DNA from: Notamacropus eugenii
Taxonomy: Eukaryota > Chordata > Mammalia > Diprotodontia > Macropodidae
Length of the DNA stretch: 64,000 nt
Direction of reading: 5' to 3'
Assembly: GCF_028372415.1 (NCBI RefSeq)
Contig: NC_092876.1
Location: 224,459,528-224,523,527, forward strand
The stretch's first letter is position 1. Each line of letters opens with the position of its first letter. A program made the translations under genes and the position numbers. The notes beneath the pieces were generated by a model that did not search any database, was not told the origin of the DNA, and was given only the letters and a program-made list of their open reading frames with translations. Below, one piece after another: positions 1 through 10,722 of this stretch.

Positions 1-89
1 CAAATTATCACAATCATACCTTTTTTTCTTGGAAAAGATATGTCAATCAAATGGGCTATGACTCCACTCATCATCCCTATGACTTCTAA

Positions 90-245
90 GACCAAAATAC
101 TCCTCTCTGACCATCATTCCCTTATATAGCTCTCCTCTTTTTAGAATGTAAGCACCTTTTGGGCAGGGGCTATCTTGTTTTTTGAATTTATTCCCTGTAT
201 CTGCCACAGTAAATGTAATAAGTAGCTAATAAATGCCTTTTCATT
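90..245 (+). mobile_element. L2-type LINE 3' end fragment
   Basis: The stretch reads like the decayed L2 3' UTR: 'gaatgtaagcacctt' followed by 'gggcaggggctatctt', then a 'gtatctgcca' block and a terminal 'ctaataaatgcctttt'. That order is diagnostic of L2 3' ends. No coding part is kept. The left edge is vague. Confidence 0.5.
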
Positions 246-2279
246 TAGTCATTCTTAATTTGGTAGTTACAAGGTAAAAGTCTGTTTCCACTTTATGAGA
301 TGGAGTGATAAGAAATGTAAAGTTTAGATAGGAAAAAAACATTTTGAAACACTGAGAAAAACTCCAATTTCCCTCCCCAAAATGATAGCGAATGAAAATG
401 AAATAGGCCAATGACCGTTTTCCAAAACACATTTGATTATTCACTTAAGCAGATGTTTGGATGTAGCATGAGGGCCTGCTCCCTAAAACTGACATGCTCA
501 CTCATATATTCCTAAACCTCTCAGATGAAAGATACAATAAAATGTTCAGTGCCATTGGGTGTTCTGAATACATGAATACTGGCTTTGTTCTTTAAAGGTG
601 ATAATAGAAGCTTTGGAAGCAACAGGATCAGGGGAATTAGAGGAAATGCTCATTAAAACAAATTTAAAAGGTCTAATGATTAAAATATTGATTAATTAGC
701 CAAACATTGATTAGCAGTCACACTTTATCAACTACAGAGTTTCTAATTACTGCGCCATTATTCCATAGATTGACCTGTTCTCTCTTGTCACTTATGATGA
801 AGAACAATTTTTATTAAGTGGGTTTTGGATTTTTGACCTGTAAAATTTTAATAGGGAGTGCACAAAGGGTGTCGTGTGTGGTTTGGCATTTTAGTCACCA
901 AGGGACTGATAGTTACTGTCTCTACTTAACCAGAGGCACTAGAAGTGCAAAAGGGAGGTGAATACTTAGGGATTAAAGCCCTAATAACTTCATAAAGGAG
1001 GGAGGGATGGTGCCATACTTACATCTAGTAAAGCCCACATATACATGTGTATATGTGCACTACATACACACACATGAAACACACACAACAATGAAGGGAA
1101 AAAATAGATTCTCTCATCTTGTTGCTTTCTGTGGCTCTCATAATAACAGGGTACTCAACTAAATGGAGCAAAAGGAATAAGTATCTACCACATAGTAGAC
1201 ACCATTGAACACCAGAACACATCTCTTTTTAGAAAAGTATTATCTTGAGATACAAGTACAAAGATCAGATTCACTTCTTAAGGTAAATTTCCACTTATGT
1301 CACAAGTAGAGGGTGACAAAAGCTGTTCCCCAGGGAACATGGCCTCCTCTCCTGGAGATCCTACAGAAATTAGAATGATTCAGAGCTGATTCAAGAAAAA
1401 TCTTGCATTTGAAATATCCCATCAGGGCAATTTTTGCACATTTTTCACAAGGAGATCTTGTAGATCTCAATAACTGTCTATTTAAATCTGCTGACACAGA
1501 GCTTACACTTTGATTCGCCAAAAGAAAGGCCAATGCGCCACACAGGGTTACAATCTCAATATAACTGTCTGAAAGCACTGCCTGGGATTTACTCCTGATG
1601 AGATCAGCTCTAAGGCCAGAAAGTAGATTTATAGCATGAACATAAGTGAGCAGGGGGCACACCTTTTTGATCATACATATGCTTGACAGGCAAAATGTGC
1701 TTACGACCTTATTGCCAAATAAGTAACAGCAAGTAAGCGCCTTGCAGTCAGTGGAAAATGACATCGCGAAGACAATTCAGAAGTGAGGCATTAGGCTGAC
1801 AAGATCAACAGCCAAAGCCTGGGAAAGGGCCAGAAAAGAAGAGCCTGGTGTTCAGGGGCCACTGCGGGAGAAAATTTCCTACTGGCTAAGCTTCTGGGTC
1901 CTGCAGAGGGGCAATGTTTTAGAAATCGCTAGCTGATTCTGAAGCAATTGAAATGAGAAATAGGAGTTGGCATTATGCCCAGAGAAAAAAGTGTCATACC
2001 TGTTTCTTCTTGTGAGGAGGGAAGAGATAACTGGTTCAAGGATAACAGTAAAACATTGCAAGCCATAGGAGCTGAGAAAATGAACCCTTACTTTGAAAGC
2101 TTCTTGTTAATATTTTCCATTTTGTGTGTGTCTATTTGCAAGTGGAAAGGCAGAGGAAGAATGGGGCTCATGGTTTCCACTAGTTTCGCAATGGGCAATT
2201 CTTCTGCTTAGCAGCTAGTCCTATATTTTCTAGTGTTCTTCAAGACTAGGCAGACAAAGAGCAATGGAGAATTGGGGAG

Positions 2280-2282
<3 letters not shown>
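246..2282. other. Unassigned, mostly unique sequence
   Basis: I recognise no repeat family or exon here. There is a short alternating 'acatatacatgtgtatatg' tract near 1,037 with nearby CA dinucleotides. The GC content rises slightly at 1,300-1,900, where a long minus-strand open frame lies (separate entry). Confidence 0.4.
1300..1764 (-). other. Unidentified 154-codon open frame, probably not a gene
   Basis: This is the longest ATG-to-stop frame in the window. Its product is rich in Ser, Leu and Cys (a CEKC motif sits near residue 110) and has a hydrophobic patch near residues 70-85. I match it to no protein family, see no coding repeat motif, and find no convincing splice sites or promoter around it. 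At this base composition a frame this long is uncommon but can arise by chance. Confidence 0.15.

Positions 2283-2327
<45 letters not shown>
2283..2327. repeat. (CT)n microsatellite
   Basis: About 22 uninterrupted CT units in a pyrimidine-pure run. It is long enough to be length-polymorphic and to form triplex (H-DNA) structures. Confidence 0.97.
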
Positions 2328-2329
<2 letters not shown>

Positions 2330-2754
2330 TTCTTTTATGTGTCTAGACAACACTAAAAGGTTGTTCCTTTTTAAACTCTGTGAGTCTTACCTCCAGAATG
2401 GTTTTGACCACCATGTTTTAGACAAGGACATTGACATATTTGGAATATTGACATATTGGCACATTTCGAAATCCAGGGAATTATGATGATGAGGTGCCTC
2501 AAGTTTATGCCATATCAACAGAGCCACAATTATAATGGGATACTTACTAATTTATTAGAGCATGGAATTTAGAAAAAAATGTCAATATGTTTTATCTGCA
2601 TTTCACTCTCCTTATGCAAGACGTCCTCCTCCTTCTAAATGAACTTTCACTTCTAACATAGACAAACATTTAAGCAAAACCTGCCAACACAATGACTGGG
2701 TCTGAGAATGTATGCAGCTTTCACTAGTCTCTCACTTTTCTACCTAGAGCATTG

Positions 2755-3007
2755 CAGGCAAAATACAGTACTGAACTTGGAAACAAAAAGACGTGGATTC
2801 AAATGCAGACAGATGCAAATGAGCTATGTGAACAAGGGCAAGTCACCTCCAAGGATTAGACCTTGGTTTCCTGAATTGTAAAGTGAGGATAATACCATAG
2901 TAATGACTTTAAAGGGTTGTGAGGTGGGTCAAATGAGATTACGTATGCAAAATACTTTATAAACTTGAAGGTGCTATAGAAATGTGAGCTATTTTTATTA
3001 TTATTAC
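2755..3007 (+). mobile_element. MIR-class SINE
   Basis: A near full-length old copy. It has the tRNA-like head ('gacgtggattcaaatgcag'), the core 'caagggcaagtcacc', the 'aagtgaggataataccata' block and the tail 'gtcaaatgagatta' to 'gctatttttattatt'. The orientation is clear from this order. Confidence 0.8.
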
Positions 3008-3054
3008 AAAGAGGAGGGAAAAATGTTTCTTCAACTGTTTTCTAAGGTTACTAA

Positions 3055-3198
3055 TAACTCAGCCAACAGGTGTTATGCATCTATTATGTGCCAGATGCTG
3101 TTTTAGGCCACAGGAATGCAAAACACAAAGAATGAAATAATCCCTACTTGATAGCTTCCTTTTTAATGGGAGTTTACATTCTAATGGGAGTTTATTGG
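3055..3198 (-). mobile_element. L2 3' end fragment, antisense
   Basis: It contains 'ctattatgtgccagatgctg', the complement of the L2 end 'cagcatctggcacataatag', followed by 'aatgaaataatccctac' and 'gtttacattctaatggg'. This is the usual antisense L2 layout. Confidence 0.65.
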
Positions 3199-4094
3199 TT
3201 ATTACAATTTTAGGGCTGCTCTGGGTCCCCACCTACCTGGAAAGCCATTTATGTTACATTTCCCCTCTCCCCAGGGTTCTCCAAACCCAAAGGTGATTTG
3301 TTGTGTCTATACTCTTTGCTACTGGCTACAGCCCCCACCAATGCTATAGCCTCAATTTATAGGGATTGTCCCCAGCACTCCAGATCTATTAATTATTAAC
3401 AAAGCAGATTATATTTTACAAATAAATACTCCAAAAGGTGTAATCACAAATCTGCAGACATTCTCCACTATTTAATCCTTCTTTCCCCTTCTCATCCTTC
3501 CTCACTTTGTACCTCCATCTCTGGAGAGGGAAAGAGGGTTAGGTTTGTAGATGAGCTCAGTTCCTTTAGAGCACAGCTCCAATTCTAAATACAACCTCTC
3601 CATTCCCCTAAGGCTTGAGTCCCAGGCACCCTTGATTCTCTGAGCTTGGCTTCCAGAGGCTTCCCTGCCAGGCTGGTGGACTGCAGCATACTGCCTGAAA
3701 CCCTGGCTCCAATGTCACTATGGCTCAACCTTCAATGGGCCTGGTAAGCACTTCAATTAAGAAGGACAAAGAGTAAAGAACCAAAACAAACAGCCCCAGA
3801 CTCATTTCTTGGAGTGGGTAAAAGAAGAGCAGAGTTTCCCTCTCTCCAGTTCATCCCATCTGTGCTATGAATGAACTGTAATTATTACCCTTTGTGCATA
3901 GTAGAACGGAGCACAAGAGAGAGCAGAAAAGATTGTCCCCAAGTTGGCCAGTTTTAAAGACCCAGCCTATTCTGGTTATGTAGCCAATCAAATGAGAAGA
4001 GGGCTATCCCCTCCTACATGGTAAACACTGTTACCTAATTATTAAGTGTTTAGCTGCCTTTCAGTTTTGTTTCCACTTATATTAGCAGTATCAT
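3199..4094. other. Unassigned sequence
   Basis: Locally somewhat GC-richer than its surroundings at 3,210-3,770, with pyrimidine-rich patches. I recognise no repeat family or exon. An old LTR cannot be excluded, but I see no clear polyadenylation or terminal signals. Confidence 0.35.
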
Positions 4095-4102
4095 TGTGTG
4101 TG

Positions 4103-4137
<35 letters not shown>
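4095..4137. repeat. (TG)n microsatellite
   Basis: An alternating TG run with one interruption ('tttc') near its start. The pure part is about 15 units. Confidence 0.95.
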
Positions 4138-4139
<2 letters not shown>

Positions 4140-4639
4140 TGTTCTCTTGGTTCTGCTGACTCAACCTTGAATCTGTTCATATAGCTTTTTCTCTATTCCT
4201 ATGACTAGCTCCCAAGTAGTGACCTCAAGGTATCCTGGAGTTCTTTGTCTCCTCACCAGAGGTCCATGTTTTCTTTTGTCTAGTATCTCTCCAATCTTCA
4301 GCTGGATTTGTTTCCTATGGGGTGCTTCGAGAGCATATTCCTGGGGAGGCTGTCCTAGGGATGGAGAAAGAGTGAGAACAGGTAAGTCCAAGCTAGAGAG
4401 AATTTACCTGGCATTGGGCAGCACATTAGCTATTAATCTATTCTAGGAGATTGAAAAAATAAGGAGGTTCTCATCTATTAGGAAGACTTAAAGTTGGTAA
4501 TTGATGTTTGAAGTTAAGAGATGAATAATACAATATTAAGTTCCATTCTTACCCCAAGGTTATGATTTTTCAAATAATATGAATGTCTAGAAATGAAAAC
4601 GTGCATTTTGACTGAAATCATGACTTCTTCTCATTAATA
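4138..4639. other. Unassigned sequence
   Basis: AT-rich spacer. The overlapping short frames on both strands near 4,160-4,450 resemble no family I know and look like chance frames. Confidence 0.35.
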
Positions 4640-4804
4640 TATTGATCCATGAATCAGTCAAAAAAGAATTTACTGAGAATTTACTATGTACCAAGCACTA
4701 TACAAGGTGGTAGGAATATGAAGTTGAAAATAAAACATCACCTAAATCTCTAAGCCATTATAGTCTACCAAGGGAGACATTATGGAGATAAATATATACA
4801 AAAT

Positions 4805-5060
4805 ATGGGCAATTAAGCAGCTCAGTGGACAGAGTGCCAGGCCTAGAGTCAGGAAGACTCCTCTCCAGGAGTTCAAATCTAGCCTCAGACACTTACCATC
4901 TGTGTGACCCTGGGTAAATCACTTAACACTGTTTACCTCAGTTCCTCATCTGTAAAATGACCTGGGGAGGTAAATGTCAAAACCACTCAGTATCTTTGCC
5001 AAAAAAACCCCAGGTGGGGTCACAAAGAGTTGAACATGAGTGAAAAATGACTCAATATGC
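4805..5060 (+). mobile_element. MAR1-like CORE-SINE with target-site duplication
   Basis: Layout: tRNA-like head ('cagtggacagagtgccag'), core with 'gtgtgaccctgggtaaatc', 'ttcctcatctgtaaaatga', then the BovB/RTE-like tail ('gtatctttgccaaaaaaac', 'ggggtcacaaagagttg'). It is flanked by the direct repeat acaaaat at 4,798-4,804 and 5,061-5,067. It interrupts the antisense L2 cleanly, so it is younger than that L2. Confidence 0.85.
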
Positions 5061-5257
5061 ACAAAATGCAAATAAATGCAAAGTGATTGGGGGAGGGAAA
5101 CACTAGGAATTGAGTGGTGGTAGTCAAGAAAGGACTCAGGTAAGAGACCACATTTGAATTGAACTTTGAAAGAAACTAGTAATTAAAGGAGGTCAAAGTG
5201 AATAAGGAGGAGATGTAAAGCACGGGAGATAGAATCTATAAAAAGTCATGGTCATGT

Positions 5258-5304
5258 AAGAAGGAATATTGTATGTATTCCTTCTTGGTATGTAGACCAA
5301 GAAG
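5258..5304. repeat. Overlapping double hairpin
   Basis: Arm aagaaggaat (5,258-5,267) pairs with attccttctt (5,277-5,286). The second arm's cttctt also begins cttcttggt (5,281-5,289), which pairs with accaagaag (5,296-5,304). The two stems are mutually exclusive. They lie in decayed L2 sequence, and I infer no function. Confidence 0.7.
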
Positions 5305-5597
5305 GCTTGTTTCACTGTACCACAGAGTTAATAAAGGGCAATGATATATAATAATTTTGGAAAAGTGGTTGTGAAGGGTAAATGGCAAATAGAAGGGTGT
5401 GAATTTAATACTAGAGGTATATAATCGCTTGGGTTTACTGAATAGGGGAGTGGTGTGGTCAGATTTGTTCTTTAGGCATATCACTATGGCAGTTGTTTGG
5501 AGGCTAAATTGAACATGAGAGGGACATAATGTAAAAGGCTATTTCAATCATCCAGATGAAGGATGATAAAAACTTGAGTCAGGGCAGTGGTTATATA

Positions 5598-5830
5598 ATG
5601 AAAACTATAACATGTGTAGTGCTTTAAGATTTGAACAGTGTCTTACAAACATAATTTAATTTGATCTTGATAACCATGGAAGGTAGGTACTATTATTATC
5701 CCCATTTTATAGATGAGGATTCTGAGACAGGTTGAATTTAAGTGGCTTGCTCAGGATTACACAGCTAGCAAATGTCTGAGGTTAGTTTTGAATTCAGGCC
5801 TTCCTGACTTTAAGTCCAACACTGCCAAGA
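5598..5830 (-). mobile_element. MIR-class SINE, antisense
   Basis: Antisense order: 'gtgctttaagatttgaac', 'ggtaggtactattattatc', 'cccattttatagatgagga', 'acacagctagcaaatgtctg', 'ttcaggccttcctgac'. It interrupts the same L2 copy. Confidence 0.8.
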
Positions 5831-6681
5831 AGAGGAAAGGATGGTTTTGAGAAATGTTGTGGAAGTAGACTTGACAAGAGCTGAAAATTGATCCTATATG
5901 TGGGGTAAGATAGAATAAGAAGTTTCGGTTGACTTTGAAATTGCACACTTGGGAGGGTCAGAGCAAATTGGTGGAGTAGAAGTAGAGACCTGCCTGAACT
6001 CTCTCCCCAAACTCCTCAAAATACCTCTAAAATATGACTCTAAATAAATTCCAGAGTAGCAGAAGCCACAAAATGACAGAGTGAAACAGATTTCCAGTCC
6101 AAGACAATTTGGAAGGCCAACAGAAACGGTCTATTGCACTGCAGCATAGCTCAGCATGGGAATGGAGCAGGCTTCAGGGTGCTGAATCAAGGGCAGCTGC
6201 TGCAGTTTCCAGATTTCTCAACCTACAAATGCCAAAGACAGCTTCAAAAGTCAATGAGAAAGCTCATTGAGTGAGAGGGGAACATGGTCCAGCCCCAGCC
6301 TCAACATGGTGGCAGCCATTGCTACAGTGGCAGCTGTTTCTGGAGGTCTCAACCTACAACCAGTGGAGGGAATCGAGTGGCTGATGTGGGTTACAGTTCT
6401 GGGAGATGGTCCTAGTGTGAGCAGGAGTGCTGGTGTGGCAGACCTGGTGGCAACTGTGGAGAGGGAATCCTACTCACAGCTCCAGGGCAGAAAAAAATAC
6501 TTGTGGTTGCTCACAGACCAGAGTGCAGGCTAGGAGAGGAGTAAACACCTCTTCTTTGACCATGCCTTTCTGGAAGAACTGAGAATTTACAGATTCATAG
6601 AGATATCTCTGAAAACAGCTGCATAAAACCCCTGAAATTTGGGGCAGTAACACTCCACTTAGGAAAGAGCTCAAAAGGCAA

Positions 6682-7719
6682 GTGGTTGGCTGGGAAAATG
6701 GCCAAAAGGGGGAAAAAAATAAGACTCTAGAGGGTTGCTTTCTTGGTGAAAAGGTATTCTCTTACAACGAGGAAGATCAAAGCACACAACTAGAGGAAGA
6801 CAGCAAAGTCAAGGCTCCTACATCCAAAGCCTCCAAGAAAAATATGAAATGGTCTCAGGCCATAGAAGAACTCAAAAAGGATCTTTAAAATCAAGTAAGA
6901 GAAGTAGAGGAAAAATTGGGAAGAGAAATGAGAGAGATTCAAGAAAAGCATGAAAAAACAGGTCAATAGCTTGCTAGAGGAGAACCAAAAAAATGCTGAA
7001 GAAAATAACATCTTTAAAAATAGAATAACTCAACTGGGAAAAGAGATTCAAAAAGCCAATGAGAATGCCTTTAAAAAATGGTCAAATGGAAAAGGAGGTC
7101 CAAAAGCACACTGAAGAAAATAATTCCTTAAAAATGAGAATGGAACAAATGAAAGCTAATGACTCTATGAGGAATCAAGAAATTATAAAACAAAACCAAA
7201 AGAATAAAAAAAAAAGAAGATAATGTGAAATAACTCATTGGAAAAACAACTGGCCTGGAAAACAGATCCAGGAGAGATAATTTAAAAATTATTGGTCTAT
7301 CTGAAAACCATGATAAAAAAAGAGCCTAGACATCATCTTTCAAGAAACCATCAAGAAAAACTGTCCTAATATTGTAGAACCAGAGTGTAAAATAAAAATG
7401 TAAAGAATCCACCAATCACCTCCTCAAAGAGATCCCAAAATGAAAACTCCTAGGAATATTGTAAGCAAATTTCAGAGTTCCCAGGTCAAGGGGAAAATAT
7501 TGCAAGTAGCAAGAAAGAAACAATTCAAGTATTGTGTGGAAACACAATCAGGTAACACAGGATTTAGCAGGTTCTACACTAAGGGATCAGGCAACTTGGA
7601 ATATGAAATTCCAGAAGTCAAAGGAGCTGGGATTAAAACCAAGAATCACCTGCCCAGCAAAACTGAGTATAATACTTTGGTGGGGGAAATGGAATTTCAG
7701 TGAAATAGAGGACTTCTAA
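6682..7719 (+). pseudogene. Decayed L1 ORF1-like coding region
   Basis: Parts are still open (6,682-6,888; 7,440-7,703). The first part ends in a Lys/Glu-rich stretch ('WSQAIEELKKDL'). Read past the stop, it continues with 'EVEEKLGREMREIQEK', which suits the L1 ORF1 coiled coil. The later part carries basic stretches such as 'KILQVARKKQFKYCVE', expected for the RNA-binding C-terminal half. Frameshifts and stops near 6,886, 7,210 and 7,330-7,400 show it makes no full protein. ORF1p in intact relatives is a nucleic-acid chaperone that coats LINE RNA. Confidence 0.6.
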
Positions 7720-7904
7720 GCATTCTTGTTGAAAAGACTAGAGCTGAAAATTTGACTTTCAAATACAAGAATCAAGAGAAACATGAAAAGGTAAACAGGA
7801 AAGAGAAGCCATAAGAGACTCATTAAAGTTGAACTGTTTACATTCCTGCATGGAAAGATGATATTTGTAACTAATGAGACTTTTCTCAATATTAGGGTAG
7901 TTAG

Positions 7905-8020
7905 GAGGAATATCTATATCTATATATGGATATAGATATAGATATATGTGTGTGTATTACATATGTGTAGGTATATATGTATGTATGTATGTGTGTGTGT
8001 ATTTTTATGTGAGTGCATGC

Positions 8021-8065
<45 letters not shown>
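7905..8065. repeat. Compound TA/GATA-like/TG microsatellite inside the HAL1-like element
   Basis: A TATC/GATA-like stretch is followed by TATG repeats and a pure (TG)n of about 20 units at 8,023-8,063. It sits where relatives carry a short purine-pyrimidine tract, so it probably grew after insertion. Confidence 0.9.
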
Positions 8066-9335
8066 ACAGAGGACACAGGGTGAGTTGAATATGAAGGTAG
8101 GATACCTAAAAAATAAAATCAAGGGTTCAGAGGAATGTACTGACAGAAAGAGAAAGGGAGAGGTAGAGTGTAGTAAACCATCTCACATAAGAGAGACAAG
8201 AAAGAATTTTTACAATAGAGGGGAAGAGGGGCTATGTGAGAGAGAATAAGTGAGATTTACTCTCATTGAATTTGGCTTGAGGAGGGAATTACACACATTC
8301 AATTAGGTATGGAAATCTATCTTACCCTGCCAGAAGACAGGGGGGAAGAAGGGGATAGGAACAGGAGGATAATAGAAGGGACAGCAGATTTGGGGAAGGT
8401 GTAATCAGAAGCAAACATTATTGTGGGGGGACAGGTCAAGGGAGATACTGGAATAAATGGAGGGCAGGAGAGGACAGAGGGAAATGTCATTAGTCTTTCA
8501 CAACATGACTGTTATGAGAATGTTTTTCATGGCTCCACATGTATGGCCTATATTGAATTGCTTGCTTTCTCAATGAAGGTCAGTGGGGAGGGAGGAAGGG
8601 AGAGAATGTGGAACTCAAAACTTTAAAAACGAATGTTAAAAATTATTTTTGCATGCAACTAGGAAATAAGTGGTACAGGCAATGGGGTATAGAAACCTAT
8701 TTTGCCCTACAGGAAAATAGAGGGGAAGGGGATGGGAGAAGGGGGGTTGATAGAAGGGAGGACAGATTAAAGAAAGGGGTGGTTGAAGTGTACATTCTAT
8801 CCTGAGGTGGGGAGAAGGAGAGAAGTGGAGAAAATTTGGAATTTGAAATCTTATAAAAGTGAATGTTGAAAACTGAAAATAAATAAATTATAATTTTAAA
8901 AAATGAAGGAATTGCAGAAGGATGATTAGCTCCCTTGGAGGAAATGGGAAGTTTATAAGAGGTGGTTTAGGGAGAAAGATGAGTTCTCTTCTCAAAATGT
9001 CAAGCTTGAGAGACTTACATACTATCCAGTTTAAAATATCTAATAAACAATTGGTGACCTATGACTAGAGCTCAAGAGAAAAGCTAAGAAAGGATGTGGG
9101 CATCATTTGCATAGAAATAATTGGAACCATGGAAGCCAATGAGTCACCAAGACATCAAGCAAATAGAGAAGAGGGTTCTGAATCAACTTTATGATATACC
9201 CTCAAGTAGCGGACATGACGTGGGATAATATTATAGCAAAGGAGACTGAGAACGGACAGTTGGACAATTAGAAAAGGAGCAAAGTGAAAGCAGTGTCTCA
9301 AAAACCCAGAGAGGAGATAGGAGACACCACTTACA

Positions 9336-10239
9336 GATGGCAAAAGTAGCACAGAGACCAAGAAATATGAAAACTGAGAAAATGTTATTCATCTTATAGT
9401 TTCTAGCCTCTTTCAGAACATTTTGTAATCATGGACCAGGTTTCTTGTCTTCCAGCTTCCATTTATACATTCTTTCATTCATTCTTTGCTTATCAGGAAG
9501 AGAGGTGGTATGATACTAAAAATTCAAATAACTTGCTCAAGATTGGGAAATAAAGAAGAATAAGAACTGGGGCACATAATTCCCAATTAGGACTCAATTT
9601 TTATGTTTCCATGATGGGTCATCTTAGGTTAGGAGTCAATGCATGTGTTTGTTCTTTTGGGTCTAGTCAATGTAAGGTCTTGATCTTCGTAATTTATCTT
9701 CATAAAACCAGATTTTAAATAGTCATAGTGACCAGCATAGTTATGTCTGCCTGAGTAATTTAACCTATTTAGACAGTCAAACTGGTTGATTTGGTTCCCT
9801 CTGTTCCAAAGATCCCGCATCTCCTGCCTCAGCCAAGATTGACCCTTGCACTCAAAGCTGGATTTTGGTGCCTGAAGTGCTGTGACGTTTCGTTTGACTT
9901 TGTTTAGTGTGCAACGATGTCTGTTTGCTGAAAAGGAAATGGGAACTGTCTGGTTTAACCTTTACTTAGAACATAAATGATGTTGAAACCATAGTTTTCA
10001 GTTTCATGTGTGATTTTCATGGGTTTTAAGAGCTTAAGCTAATGTCATAATATTAATATTAATGATGAAAAAATCAGTTTAATTTAGCAAGATTTGGTGT
10101 GGTTTTTTCATTAAAATGATGGTTTTTATGTCAACTTGACCTAGGGTAACAACTAAATTAGAAAGGTATTACATAGTTAAAAATCTCACCAGTGTCCATG
10201 AAAAACTCAAAAATTGATTGGGGGGAGGAAGGAGGACAC
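9336..10239. other. Unassigned sequence
   Basis: AT-rich, with homeobox-like TAAT motifs around 10,050. I recognise no repeat or exon. The 63-codon minus frame near 9,629-9,820 is unremarkable. Confidence 0.35.
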
Positions 10240-10722
10240 TTTAACATTTTTCTTCTTTATATGTTCAAAATGCTTCTCAGGTTCCTCTTTTCACAAAAGT
10301 CCTTTCTTGATTCTCCCCATCAATGAATAGTATCTCCCTCTTGAATTTTTTTTGTGTGTTTTTTTTTATCTCGTTTAGGAAAAAGCAATGGACCTGAAGT
10401 CAAAGGATCTGGGTTCAAATCCTGTCTCTGACAGTTAATAGTTGTGAGAATACACATAAGTCACATAACTTCCCTGGGCCTCAGTTTCCTTATCTATAAA
10501 ATTAAGAGGTTGGATTAGATGGCCATTAATAATCCTTTCATTCTTAAAGCTATTGTTCTACAATCTGAAAGAGGTTATTTAAAGACCTCTTCCTCTATTA
10601 CACCAAAATATGAAATTCCTTGAAAACAAAAGTTTTTTGCCCCTTTATTTCCAATGTCTCATATACTATCTCACACATAATTGGCATATAATAAAAGGTG
10701 GTATATAAAAGTTTGAATTAAA
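10240..10722 (+). mobile_element. L2 3' end, split by a MIR
   Basis: The left part ('cctttcttgattctccccat') and the right part ('gaaattccttgaaaac', 'cacataattggcatataata') together follow the L2 3' UTR order. The MIR lies between them, which dates the MIR as later. Confidence 0.5.
10378..10570 (+). mobile_element. MIR-class SINE (THER/MIR3-like)
   Basis: Head 'ctgggttcaaatcctg', 'gggcctcagtttccttatc', then 'gaggttggattagatggcc'. The last phrase is typical of MIR3/THER-type tails, as opposed to the RTE tail of MAR1. Confidence 0.8.

Larger units (their letters stand above)
5946..8907 (+). mobile_element. HAL1-like element (ORF1-only LINE-1 derivative), ~3 kb
   Basis: The order is a GC-richer 5' leader with repeated 'gtggcagc' motifs (5,950-6,660), a decayed ORF1-like coding region (about 6,680-7,720), then a long purine-rich 3' region with two similar blocks near 8,420-8,640 and 8,650-8,880, ending in an A-rich tail. 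No ORF2 endonuclease or RT text is present between ORF1 and the tail, which is the HAL1 ('half-LINE') arrangement. Flanking gaaattgca (5,937-5,945) and ggaattgca (8,908-8,916) agree at 8 of 9 bases and may be the target-site duplication. It is younger than the L2 it splits. It could instead be a standard L1 with an internal deletion. Confidence 0.65.
4640..9335 (-). mobile_element. Antisense L2 LINE copy, split by three insertions
   Basis: Antisense L2 text can be followed across the insertions. It starts with the 3' end ('ttactatgtaccaagcac'), continues in the middle part ('gtggtgtggtcagatttg' then 'ctttaggcatatcactatgg'), and ends with an upstream ORF2 part at 8,917-9,335 ('aaagcagtgtctcaaaaac' then 'ccagagaggagatag'). 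Remaining L2 blocks are about 4,640-4,804, 5,061-5,597, 5,831-5,945 and 8,908-9,335. Inserted between them are a MAR1-like SINE, a MIR and a HAL1-like element. All coding capacity is lost. L2 is extinct in therians, so this is an old fossil that served as a landing site. Confidence 0.7.

Noticed and set aside
10378..10570. tRNA gene from the 'gggttcaaatcc' B-box
   Set aside because: The B-box is the tRNA-derived head of a MIR; no cloverleaf can be drawn. The same holds for the other SINE heads.
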